A stretch of 22,201 nt of DNA from IMG/VR virus record IMGVR_UViG_3300009104_000132, positions 1 to 22,201 of that record. One strand, given 5' to 3'. Shown here in pieces: positions 1 to 6,590 of this stretch. Position 1 is the stretch's first letter. Each line of letters starts with the position of its first letter. This DNA comes from a virus. Position numbers and translations under genes: made by a program. The notes beneath the pieces are model-generated. The model made no database searches. It saw nothing but the letters and a program-made list of their open reading frames with translations, and was not told the DNA's origin.

Positions 1-380
1 ACACCGGAAGCAATCATTCGGGCAGAAGTGTCAAGTGTGGACGTTTCGTTGGTGTTTAAAAACAACTCCCATTTGCGATTGGCGAAATTGTAATCAGCCA
101 ATAGATCGGAAAAGCGTTTGCCTTGAATGGATTTTTCGGCATTAATCAGCGTAACGCTCATGTTGCCGATTGATGTGGTAAAATTAAAGAAGTCTAATGA
201 TTGGCGGTATGTTCCCCAGGATGCCACCAATCCATAATATATGTCAGAACCATCTTGGCGATGGCGGTCACTTACACCAATAAAAGCCGATTCATCATTG
301 TAATAAAGCTTGAGTACCCAGAACGCCGTCGTGTTTGCATTTTTAAGGGCGTTGGTAAGGCCGGAATCGAATGATAGCAT
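1..380 (-). CDS. Putative distal/minor tail protein, C-terminus cut by window edge
   Basis: The ATG at 378-380 directly follows the tape-measure stop (TAG, 381-383), and the frame stays open for 126 codons to the window edge, so the C-terminal part is missing. The visible N-terminus begins MLSFDSGLTNALKNANTTAF and continues with alternating hydrophobic and polar stretches typical of beta-rich tail proteins. No membrane segment or enzyme motif is visible. In siphoviruses the gene after the tape measure usually encodes a distal-tail or minor tail protein that builds the tail tip, and the position is the main reason for this call. The reading frame is certain; the function is inferred from synteny. 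Confidence 0.7.
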   Translation of the reverse strand, partial: MLSFDSGLTNALKNANTTAFWVLKLYYNDESAFIGVSDRHRQDGSDIYYGLVASWGTYRQSLDFFNFTTSIGNMSVTLINAEKSIQGKRFSDLLADYNFANRKWELFLNTNETSTLDTSARMIASG

Positions 381-1646
381 CTACCCAATCCTCGCCTGTC
401 CCGTATTGATGGCCTTGTTTATAGCCGGTATAATACTATTGGCAGCGAAATTGTGATCGATGACACCCATACCTCCGAAATTCTGGTTAATTGTAATTTT
501 TGCACCTCCGCCATTTGGTGATGGAAATGATTGTGTTGGTGATGCGCCAAATAAAAAGCTTGCTATTCCTCCTAGAAGCCCACCGCCGAATGCTCCCGTG
601 GTTGCGCTCATAATAGCAGCATAAATTTTTGCCTGTGCGACCATAATACCTAATTGGATGACGGCTCGCTTCAAGGCATCTTCTATATCATCCCCCATTA
701 AAGCCGATGTCATTAAACTTGATGCTGTTTGTGCCGTCCAATGGGCCGCCTTTTTCGCCTCATCGGCTATTTCTTTTTGTGCTTCAACCACTTTTTCTGC
801 AATCACTGGGGCTTCTTTCGCCACTTCAGCACTTTCTGCGATTGCATCTATATTGGCCTTACTTATGCCGGTAAATATTCCCGCCATAGCACCCCCCGTG
901 GCTTTTAAGTGTTGCCCTATGTTAAAAAATACAGTTTGCCAATCAACTCCGGCGGCTTGTTTGGTGAAACCCGCCATCGCTTCTGTTGCATTACTAACAG
1001 CAGGGGTGAATACACTCCCAAAGGTTTCGCCCAAATCCCCCATAGCCATCTCAAGTTGTCTCGAATTAAAAGTGAGAGTTCCTTTTTCTCCCCCCGCTTT
1101 ACCACCAAATAGATCATTCAAAACAGTAACGGCTTCGCCGGCCATCATTTGTTCGGCGGTCAGACCTCTTAATTGTGGAACGAGTTCCCCAAGTTCACCG
1201 GCCAGACCACTAAAGGTTTTAGCGGTATTTCTTACGGCAGATTCAAGCGACATTCCCGTCGCGGCAGCAAGGTCAATGGCAACCGGAATAATGCTTTTGA
1301 TTTGTTCTTCTGAGAATTTTAAGGAAGCAAGAAAAGCCTGTTGTCCAATAATCGCTTCATCACCGAACATAGACACTTGCTGTAATGCACTCGCCTGATT
1401 CAATAAGCCTTTTGAAACCCTGCCCAAAGCGACTTCAAGTTTTCTTTCTGCAAGTTCTTGTTCCGCCGCTAATTGTATGATCTTCTCAAAGCCTTTTATT
1501 AGACCTTTGGCTGCAAAGAACGCTGATCCTGCTGTTGCCGCAGCCTTGCCTAATCGTGTTAATCCACCTTCAACACCTTTCAAATCTTGTTTGGATCGTT
1601 TTGCACCATCGGTACGGACTTTGATATTTAGCCGTTTATCAGCCAT
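381..1646 (-). CDS. Tape measure protein (short)
   Basis: A 421-residue protein that probably sets tail length and is ejected ahead of the DNA. It begins with a basic, Gly/Ala-rich N-terminus (MADKRLNIKVRTDGAKRSKQ). Long Ala/Glu/Lys helical stretches follow, for example around residues 265-305, then a hydrophobic Gly/Ala-rich segment at about 328-370 (AAIMSATTGAFGGGLLGG) like those in other tape measures. The C-terminus ends NKAINTGQARIG. It follows the two-frame tail chaperone and precedes a tail-tip gene, the canonical place. The start overlaps the previous stop by 8 bases. At roughly 1.5 Å per residue it predicts a tail of only about 60 nm. Assignment by position and composition is strong; there is no peptidase domain. 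Confidence 0.88.
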   Translation of the reverse strand: MADKRLNIKVRTDGAKRSKQDLKGVEGGLTRLGKAAATAGSAFFAAKGLIKGFEKIIQLAAEQELAERKLEVALGRVSKGLLNQASALQQVSMFGDEAIIGQQAFLASLKFSEEQIKSIIPVAIDLAAATGMSLESAVRNTAKTFSGLAGELGELVPQLRGLTAEQMMAGEAVTVLNDLFGGKAGGEKGTLTFNSRQLEMAMGDLGETFGSVFTPAVSNATEAMAGFTKQAAGVDWQTVFFNIGQHLKATGGAMAGIFTGISKANIDAIAESAEVAKEAPVIAEKVVEAQKEIADEAKKAAHWTAQTASSLMTSALMGDDIEDALKRAVIQLGIMVAQAKIYAAIMSATTGAFGGGLLGGIASFLFGASPTQSFPSPNGGGAKITINQNFGGMGVIDHNFAANSIIPAINKAINTGQARIG

Positions 1647-2049
1647 CTGATTCTTTCTTCGTTTTTTCTTTCATTGAGGCGTTTATTTCTTTATCTATAA
1701 TTGTGAAACAATCCAACCGGTGTGCAGGAACATTGTCCAATTCACCCATTGATACATTAAACCGGGTCACATAGTTGTATTCGTTAATCATTTCCATCAT
1801 CCAGGGTTCGACGATTTGATTGCAGTCTGCAAAGAAGGGAACAGAATGGTACAGTATTTGTCCATCCGTAAATTGTTCACTTGGTTCGCATATTTCATCT
1901 ATGATATTCCATATATCTTCTACGGTCTGCACCCTCACCGGATCATGTTGATAAGTAACCGGGAGCTTCGCCACTGTATAGGGGAGGCTTCTATATATAT
2001 CACGAGGTTCGGGGAAGCCAAATTGCCAACACCAAACCGCAAGGCTCAA
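1639..2049 (-). CDS. Tail assembly chaperone, downstream (T-like) frame, reached by -1 frameshift
   Basis: This frame lies -1 relative to the upstream chaperone ORF and is open from before the slippery run at 2061-2067 to the stop at 1639. The only start near its beginning is a TTG (2047-2049) overlapping the upstream TGA, with no good ribosome site, so translation as a frameshift fusion is more likely. Slipping on A AAA AAA adds Arg-Phe-Arg-Gly and then SLAVWCWQFGFPEPRD, giving a fusion of about 226 residues (86 + 140). The sequence is acidic and aromatic-rich (QTVEDIWNIIDEICEP). Its place between tail tube and tape measure matches lambda G/GT. The product is expected to bind the tape measure during tail assembly and be absent from virions. 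Confidence 0.8.
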   Translation of the reverse strand: MSLAVWCWQFGFPEPRDIYRSLPYTVAKLPVTYQHDPVRVQTVEDIWNIIDEICEPSEQFTDGQILYHSVPFFADCNQIVEPWMMEMINEYNYVTRFNVSMGELDNVPAHRLDCFTIIDKEINASMKEKTKKESDG

Positions 2050-2318
2050 CCCCCGGAATCTTTTTTTGCCGGTTCAATCCCCAGATATTCCAAAAATATG
2101 GCTTGCAGTACAGCATCCACTTCGGGCATTTCCATATCTTTGAAATCATTTTCACCGAGACCGGCGATTGCACCCACTTTTTCAAGGACTTCATAATAGG
2201 ACTCCACATCCATCTTGCCATCCCACCAGACTTTTGCATTAAGTTTGTGCAGTTCACGTCTTTGTGCATAAGTGCAGTCATTTACGTCCCATTCTTTTTT
2301 ATCGACTTTTACAATCAT
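2046..2318 (-). CDS. Tail assembly chaperone, upstream (G-like) frame
   Basis: A 90-residue acidic protein starting MIVKVDKKEWDVNDCTYAQR. The ATG follows a strong Shine-Dalgarno site, GGGAGG, four bases upstream. The body is helical and acidic (ENDFKDMEMPEVDAVLQAIF), as in phage tail chaperones that coat the tape measure while the tube polymerises. It ends EPAKKDSGG-stop. The two lysine codons, preceded by the last base of an alanine codon, form the heptamer A AAA AAA, which would shift a fraction of ribosomes into the next frame. It lies just downstream of the tail tube gene. The chaperone role is inferred from position and the frameshift layout. Confidence 0.85.
   Translation of the reverse strand: MIVKVDKKEWDVNDCTYAQRRELHKLNAKVWWDGKMDVESYYEVLEKVGAIAGLGENDFKDMEMPEVDAVLQAIFLEYLGIEPAKKDSGG
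2061..2067 (-). other. Candidate programmed -1 ribosomal frameshift site (A AAA AAA G)
   Basis: On the minus strand the zero-frame codons are GCA AAA AAA GAT TCC GGG GGT TGA. The seven A residues form a perfect X XXY YYZ slippery heptamer 12 bases before the stop codon. A -1 slip continues AGA TTC CGG GGG TTG and enters the long downstream frame. The +1 frame closes about 60 bases on, at 2000. I did not identify a convincing stimulatory pseudoknot downstream. Confidence 0.8.
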
Positions 2319-2334
2319 TTTGCCTCCCTAATTG

Positions 2335-3342
2335 TTATGATATTGCCAGTGTCCAGACATTTGCCGTTGGTGATGCTGCGGTAGCCCTAAACGGTATCAT
2401 CTGAAATAAGTGCGACCCTCCATCGCTTATCGAAGAAGCATCCACCATCGCATCCGGTATATCTAAAGTAAACCCAGATGATTCGTCTATGGATATATTC
2501 ACCCCGGCACTTGCACCCTGTATGACACTTAAAGCATCATAAACAGAATCATCCCGTTTGGCGGAAAGCGATCCAGTCACTTCCCAGGGGGATGTCTGCG
2601 TGTATCCGAATGGCAAGTAATTTGAATAATCCTGCGACGATATTCTTTCCAAAGAGCGTGAACAAGTCATTTCCCAGGCATCCAAAAGGAGTGCTTCAGA
2701 ATTGAATGTGGTTGTGCTTTTTGAAAAGATTGATTTCGGTGCTGCCGTATCGGTATCATCTGCGCTTATTGTATTGGCTGCTTCCGAAGGTGCGTAAGCC
2801 GTCCAGAATGTCGCATCGCAAATCAACTGCCCCGCATCGCTACCCACCGCTTCTTTTATTGTAAAAGATTGAACGATACAGCCTTTCACAACAATATCAT
2901 CCGCAGTTGCATCTGAACCGGCATTTTGAAATACAACGGTTGTATGGTTGGCGTAAGCTGTTCCATGTTTCATTATTGATGAATTACTTGTTCCATTTCC
3001 TATTCCAACCGTACCGGCAAAATCTGCTGAAGTTGCACCATCACCAAAGGCCCATTGGCATACGGCCAGAATCGCTTTTGGCGTACCTTTAAAAGAGACA
3101 TCAAACGTCCAAGTGTTCAAGTCCCGGCGGTGTCGCATTTGATTCTCAAGTTGGACGTGTGTCCCACTTCGCTGTGGCCCGACATCTAACGCCGCAGAAT
3201 CGTGTGGCATGGAAAAGGAAATAACGGGCAAGGCCAACCAAGTATCACTCGCATCGTGCGCCGTTCCTAAAGCGGTTGTGCTTGCATCTTTGGCGAACAA
3301 TAGTGATATGTTCGATTGGGCCTGAAAGTTAGTTTCGGCCAT
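2335..3342 (-). CDS. Major tail (tube) protein
   Basis: A 335-residue protein rich in Ser, Thr, Ala and Asp with predicted beta structure, starting MAETNFQAQSNISLLFAKDA. No enzyme, membrane or zinc motifs are visible. It has the composition of a tube protein, including strand-like WTFDVSFKGTPKAI, SFTIKEAVGSDAGQLICDAT and WEVTGSLSAKRDDSVYDALS. It sits immediately upstream of the tail chaperone pair and downstream of the tail terminator candidate, the standard siphovirus order. Its start overlaps the preceding stop (TAATG). It is longer than lambda gpV (246 residues), so an extra surface domain is possible. The call rests on order and composition. Confidence 0.8.
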   Translation of the reverse strand: MAETNFQAQSNISLLFAKDASTTALGTAHDASDTWLALPVISFSMPHDSAALDVGPQRSGTHVQLENQMRHRRDLNTWTFDVSFKGTPKAILAVCQWAFGDGATSADFAGTVGIGNGTSNSSIMKHGTAYANHTTVVFQNAGSDATADDIVVKGCIVQSFTIKEAVGSDAGQLICDATFWTAYAPSEAANTISADDTDTAAPKSIFSKSTTTFNSEALLLDAWEMTCSRSLERISSQDYSNYLPFGYTQTSPWEVTGSLSAKRDDSVYDALSVIQGASAGVNISIDESSGFTLDIPDAMVDASSISDGGSHLFQMIPFRATAASPTANVWTLAIS

Positions 3343-3524
3343 TATTTATCTCCTTTTTTCTTTTCCTCTACCTTTGTCAGATGTTTTTCCAACTCTTTAG
3401 GTAGATCAGTTGCATTAATTTCTTCATCATTTATTAGTTTGTTATGTTTGACAGGCGAACCAAAATGATTAAAATTTTCGCTGTCTTTCAATTTTTTATA
3501 TGACGGTTTGGCTTTGTATATCAT
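3342..3524 (-). CDS. Small Lys/Glu-rich protein of the tail operon
   Basis: A 60-residue hydrophilic protein starting MIYKAKPSYKKLKDSENFNHF and ending KHLTKVEEKKKGDK. Its start overlaps the tail-terminator stop by ATGA and its stop overlaps the tail-tube start, so it is translationally embedded between two structural genes. No domain is recognisable. It looks similar in style to the 45-residue lysine-tailed protein at 8018-8155, which also lies beside a structural gene. It could be a small structural or assembly accessory, but I do not recognise a family. Confidence 0.72.
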   Translation of the reverse strand: MIYKAKPSYKKLKDSENFNHFGSPVKHNKLINDEEINATDLPKELEKHLTKVEEKKKGDK

Positions 3525-4030
3525 ACATAAATCTCCAAAGTATTTGCTTCAAAAGTGATTGCAGAAGTCAATATGGATGGATCGTCCTCATCCCTTGCAT
3601 ATTCAACCGACGTGCATTGTCCATTGAACCAAGCATCCGACTTATATGCGTTATTCTGTAAAAGCCTTTTCAAATGTTCCGATACATTAGATACTTTTTT
3701 GAAACTGCTTTCACCATAATGCCCACCAGATTTTAATTGATAGGTGATTTCAATGGTATGCTCTCGTTCCTGTCCGGCGTTCCCCGATAATAAGCCAACA
3801 AGATTGTCCTCTGTGGGCATAATCATAAACGATTGGTTTCCCTTATGCTCATCGAAATAAACAGGCACTTGAAATTCATCGGCTATGATAGAATGAAGCG
3901 GATCAACTATGCGATTCCATACGATATTTTCGTAGCCGTCAGTATCTCCTGAACCATAATTAAAATAATTTGATTCCGCACTCCAGAGATTGTTGTTTTT
4001 ATTCCAACGTGGTGATTTTAATGTTGCCAT
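3521..4030 (-). CDS. Putative tail terminator / head-tail joining protein
   Basis: A 169-residue protein between the adaptor-like protein (4030-5016) and the tail tube. It begins MATLKSPRWNKNNNLWSAES. A middle segment (NIVWNRIVDPLHSIIADEFQ then VPVYFDEHKGNQSFMIMP) is followed by strand-like REHTIEITYQLKSGGHYG. The C-terminus contains a DEDDPSILTSAITFEANTLE stretch. Tail terminators often combine a helix, a central sheet and a strand describing 'value' and 'difference' measurements, and the size (about 130-170 residues) and gene order fit. The start overlaps the upstream stop by one base (TGATG). Function is inferred from synteny, with no diagnostic motif. Confidence 0.65.
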   Translation of the reverse strand: MATLKSPRWNKNNNLWSAESNYFNYGSGDTDGYENIVWNRIVDPLHSIIADEFQVPVYFDEHKGNQSFMIMPTEDNLVGLLSGNAGQEREHTIEITYQLKSGGHYGESSFKKVSNVSEHLKRLLQNNAYKSDAWFNGQCTSVEYARDEDDPSILTSAITFEANTLEIYV

Positions 4031-5016
4031 CAGGTTCTATCTGCTGTTGCGTATTTTACTGCCATTGTTCTTGAATCCAATACCCCGGACACTTCCAATT
4101 CCCATTCATCTGACGTTGAATTATAAACGCCGGGACTGAATCTCACGGCCATCCCGTGTCCTACATCCTGAAACGATCCGTCGATAATAACTGCATCGGC
4201 AATCTTGGTTGTCTTTAATCCTGTATCGTCGCTGACAAACGAATCAAACTTCACACCAGAAGCCGACCCTGCGGCAAACGTCCCTGAGGTATCAATTATA
4301 ATCTTAATCACATCCCAATCCACCGACGGAGTTCCTTTGACATCTATGATTGAGCCTGTGGTGCTTGCGTTGATAGAAATTTCCCTCAATATTCCCCCAT
4401 GCTTGGCCAAGCCTTCATCCTGGGATAAAGCGATCTCACCTTTACGGATCATATCGAGGTATCCCGTTCCTTCCGGGTTCATGGCCATCGCCATCAATTC
4501 ATCGCCTTTTTCTTTGTCAAAAGGTCTGACCAGATCAGCACAAGCGACGATTGCCGTGCTTCTGACAATGATTTCGGGCCAATCGTTCCCGGTGGCGGAA
4601 GCCATTCCCACGCCTTTTCTTGGATAGATGGGAACAGGCAAAACATTCCTGACGAAATCGCTCGCTTTTCTTACTGCTTCGACCTTTGTATCATACCAAT
4701 CACGGCCCGCTTCTATCACCGCACTGTTTAACAGCGTAGTGGATGAGGATGTTTTGAAAAAACTTAGCAATCCCGTTCCTGTTGCATAATTAAATTCTTT
4801 ATTGGCATCTGGTGTATCTGTCACCGATGTCATTTCCTCACCGTTGTAAAACAGTTGTGTCACATATCCCGCCGAATAAAGATAATATAAATCAGTCGTC
4901 CCGGATGCAACCCAATCACCGGGCAATACCCGCCTCAAATTGTAGTTGTTTATGTCCGGCACGATATATTGTAAATCTGTATTGGTGTCGCAATAGGTGG
5001 CTTCGTATGTACTCAT
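4030..5016 (-). CDS. Putative head-tail connector/adaptor-region protein
   Basis: A 328-residue protein of unfamiliar family. The first hundred residues are Tyr-rich and beta-like (YIVPDINNYNLRRVLPGDWV). A helical middle at about 110-200 (EAVRKASDFVRNVLPVPIYP, then WPEIIVRSTAIVACADLVRP) resembles helical head-completion proteins, with repeated helices and acidic loops. The C-terminal third is again strand-rich and may be a separate domain. The ATG overlaps the upstream stop (ATGA), with AAGGTG 12 bases before it as a weak ribosome site. It lies between the lysis genes and the tail terminator candidate, so a connector role is reasonable. At over 300 residues it is longer than typical adaptors, so a fusion of adaptor and extra domain is possible. 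Confidence 0.62.
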   Translation of the reverse strand: MSTYEATYCDTNTDLQYIVPDINNYNLRRVLPGDWVASGTTDLYYLYSAGYVTQLFYNGEEMTSVTDTPDANKEFNYATGTGLLSFFKTSSSTTLLNSAVIEAGRDWYDTKVEAVRKASDFVRNVLPVPIYPRKGVGMASATGNDWPEIIVRSTAIVACADLVRPFDKEKGDELMAMAMNPEGTGYLDMIRKGEIALSQDEGLAKHGGILREISINASTTGSIIDVKGTPSVDWDVIKIIIDTSGTFAAGSASGVKFDSFVSDDTGLKTTKIADAVIIDGSFQDVGHGMAVRFSPGVYNSTSDEWELEVSGVLDSRTMAVKYATADRT

Positions 5017-5198
5017 GCTTGATGCACCTTATCTTTTAAATCTTTAAAATTAATCTGGGTCGGTTCTTCCAATTCCTTGATACTGCGAAGGAGAATAACC
5101 AAATCGTCAAAATAGCAAGATGGATTCTCATATAAACCATTCAAGTCTATTTTTTCGGCCTTATCTTTTATGCGTCGAATTGATTTCCCAAGTGTCAT
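5013..5198 (-). CDS. Hypothetical 61-residue protein
   Basis: It starts MTLGKSIRRIKDKAEKIDLN and ends FKDLKDKVHQA. It is charged and predicted helical, without Cys pairs or membrane segments. Start and stop both overlap neighbours through ATGA, so it is embedded between the endolysin and the adaptor-like gene and very likely translated by coupling. No family is recognised. It could belong to lysis control or to head completion; nothing in the sequence decides between them. Confidence 0.7.
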   Translation of the reverse strand: MTLGKSIRRIKDKAEKIDLNGLYENPSCYFDDLVILLRSIKELEEPTQINFKDLKDKVHQA

Positions 5199-5680
5199 AA
5201 ATATTCCTTCACCGTGTCTATGTATTTTTCTTCCGTACCTTTCCCCTGATCTGTGTTATAATATTTTTTCCAATAATTTGCCCGCCCTTCAAGAGTGTTT
5301 GGCATTTTCTTCGGCACTCTCCAATACTTCAAACGACAATGAACAATCCCGGCCGCAATATTCTTTTCAAGGATTTCACCCCATAGTCTTTCATCATAAT
5401 TCTGCCAATGTTTTAAGTCCACCATGCTCGCATCTGCACACTTCCCCATCAAAGACTTGCGATGCTTTAAATAATGCTGAAGATTATCAACACAACTCTG
5501 GGGTTCGACTTGCCAAAATGAAACCGCCGGGCCATCCCCTAACTGTCGCAGATATTTATATCCCGATTCCACAAGCCCCGTTTCGTGTACCAATGTGATG
5601 GCATCTTCCGAAGCAAATTTGTCCCCCATCTTTTCACAAGTGGATTTGATGAGGGACTTAATCTGTGTAGAACTAATCAC
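5195..5680 (-). CDS. Putative endolysin, lysozyme/transglycosylase-like
   Basis: A 161-residue protein starting with GTG in a GTGA overlap with the holin-like gene. The region at residues 30-60 contains a lysozyme-like pattern: a helix LVHETGLVESGY, then LRQLGDGPAVSFWQVEP. Glu33 or Glu38 could be the catalytic acid, and the Gly-Pro-Ala and Trp-Gln-x-Glu-Pro stretch resembles a family of phage muramidase-like proteins. The C-terminus carries the aromatic GRANYWKKYYNT, common at the end of lysozyme-fold proteins. It has no signal peptide, so export would need the neighbouring holin candidate. A structural lytic transglycosylase role is an alternative, but the context of two membrane proteins favours cell lysis. 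Confidence 0.72.
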   Translation of the reverse strand: MISSTQIKSLIKSTCEKMGDKFASEDAITLVHETGLVESGYKYLRQLGDGPAVSFWQVEPQSCVDNLQHYLKHRKSLMGKCADASMVDLKHWQNYDERLWGEILEKNIAAGIVHCRLKYWRVPKKMPNTLEGRANYWKKYYNTDQGKGTEEKYIDTVKEYL

Positions 5681-5910
5681 TTCCAGGCTATCTTTAACAG
5701 AGCCGAAAACACATCCAGAATTTCCTTCATAATCTGCTTCCGTTCTTCGTTAGACAATTTGCCATCTTCATAGGCTTCCTGAAGTACCTTGAACACTTCC
5801 TTCATTTCATCCACCAGTTTCTTGTATTTCAAGCCGACGAAGGTCGCACCACCGGCAAGTATTAATCCCGCCAGATACCAGAAGTTTGTCCAATTAAACC
5901 AATCGCTCAT
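5677..5910 (-). CDS. Holin-like membrane protein
   Basis: A 77-residue protein with one N-terminal transmembrane helix at about residues 9-27 (NFWYLAGLILAGGATFVGLK). A charged amphipathic helical tail follows (KLVDEMKEVFKVLQEAYEDG, then EERKQIMKEILDVFSALLKI). A strong ribosome site, AGGAGG, lies four bases before the ATG. The gene lies directly upstream of the endolysin candidate, with a GTGA overlap. Size, topology and position fit a small holin or holin-associated protein. Which of this and the neighbouring XhlA-like protein is the pore former cannot be told from sequence. Confidence 0.7.
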   Translation of the reverse strand: MSDWFNWTNFWYLAGLILAGGATFVGLKYKKLVDEMKEVFKVLQEAYEDGKLSNEERKQIMKEILDVFSALLKIAWK

Positions 5911-5911
5911 T

Positions 5912-6142
5912 CTACCTCCTAAATAAATATGTTATGAAACCGCCGAAAACAATACTCAAAACCGACCCGACCCCTTGAATGGCAGCCATGCCGCCTTCCA
6001 ATTTCCTGACCCGGCCATTCTGCATCTGCACTTCCAGTTTCGTGTCCCGTGCTTCTTTATGAATGGACTTCAAGGTCTGTTCTATCCGGGCCAACCGATC
6101 CACTACATCAATACGATATTCGTCAATCTGCGGTTTGTCCAT
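5912..6142 (-). CDS. XhlA/BhlA-like membrane protein (holin or holin partner)
   Basis: A 76-residue protein starting MDKPQIDEYRIDVVDRLARI, a coiled-coil helix of about 45 residues with heptad hydrophobics. It ends in a membrane segment and basic cap, SVLSIVFGGFITYLFRR. This plan, coiled coil then C-terminal helix then Arg-Arg, is that of haemolysin XhlA-type phage lysis proteins. The frame also opens upstream at 6190, but that extension is a run of Arg/Lys codons overlapping the preceding gene, so I chose the internal ATG (6140-6142). It is followed almost directly by the holin-like gene. A lysis role is likely; the start is less certain. Confidence 0.65.
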   Translation of the reverse strand: MDKPQIDEYRIDVVDRLARIEQTLKSIHKEARDTKLEVQMQNGRVRKLEGGMAAIQGVGSVLSIVFGGFITYLFRR

Positions 6143-6284
6143 TTGTTTTTTCTTTTTCCTTTTCTTCCTTGATGGCCGTTTCATAGCCATTGATGAGAAA
6201 ATTGATTTCAGCCATTCTCATATCAAGGTTTTGTCGTTCTGCCTTTAGCTGTTCAAGCCGTTGTTCAAATTGTTCGCCTCCCAT
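6123..6284 (-). CDS. Small coiled-coil protein (53 residues)
   Basis: It starts at ATG 6282-6284 behind a clear ribosome site (GGAG, eight bases upstream). The sequence MGGEQFEQRLEQLKAERQNL and the following MRMAEINFLINGYETAI form one predicted coiled-coil helix. A Glu/Lys tail ends at the TGA (6123-6125). Its 3' end overlaps the XhlA-like gene by 20 bases in another frame, and their coupling suggests joint expression. It has no membrane segment. It may be a regulator or partner of the lysis proteins or a small structural chaperone; I do not recognise a family. Confidence 0.68.
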   Translation of the reverse strand: MGGEQFEQRLEQLKAERQNLDMRMAEINFLINGYETAIKEEKEKEKTNGQTAD

Positions 6285-6289
6285 TTTGA

Positions 6290-6547
6290 TTACTCCGAAT
6301 CTCTTGCGGCACGGTCTTTATAGTCGTCCCTTGCCACAATCATCGCCACGATTTCATCTTCCGAAGCCGGAATTGACGAAACAGAATCATCGGCGTACAG
6401 TTTCGGCAACCATTCGGAAAGCATCCGTTTTTTGCAATTATTTACTTTGCCGTCGATTGCTTTATCTACCCAATCCTGTACATCGAGTAAGTCATTTTTC
6501 AAAGCCGATTCCTCTGTTGAGGATAGTGTTCGTTTTTTAATATCCAT
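6290..6547 (-). CDS. Hypothetical 85-residue protein
   Basis: It starts MDIKKRTLSSTEESALKNDL with a good ribosome site (AAGGA, six bases upstream). It is helical and acidic, with no membrane segment and a single Cys (NNCKKR). The central part, LLDVQDWVDKAIDGKVNNCK, reads like a small phage accessory helix bundle that recurs beside head-decoration or fibre genes in other phages, but I cannot name a family with confidence. It lies between the C1q-like protein and the lysis cassette. Confidence 0.7.
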   Translation of the reverse strand: MDIKKRTLSSTEESALKNDLLDVQDWVDKAIDGKVNNCKKRMLSEWLPKLYADDSVSSIPASEDEIVAMIVARDDYKDRAARDSE

Positions 6548-6590
6548 TTTATTTCCTTGTTTTATTTTATTTCAAATAGGTTATTTCGCC

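Noticed and set aside
658-1398. Long plus-strand open frame (246 codons) opposite the tape measure
   Set aside because: It is antisense to a well-placed tape-measure gene, has low-complexity Ala/Ser/Pro composition and no ribosome site; it mirrors the coding bias of the real gene.
2000-2281. Third open frame (93 codons) across the tail-chaperone junction
   Set aside because: It is the +1 phase, ends soon after the slippery run, and has no ribosome site; the -1 phase gives the long extension expected for this gene pair.
4205-4627. Plus-strand open frame opposite the adaptor-like gene
   Set aside because: Fully antisense to a gene linked by overlaps to its neighbours; no ribosome site or recognisable motif.
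5170-5598. Plus-strand open frame opposite the endolysin
   Set aside because: The minus-strand frame has a lysozyme-like motif and coupled start; the plus frame is Pro/His/Ser-rich with no domain.
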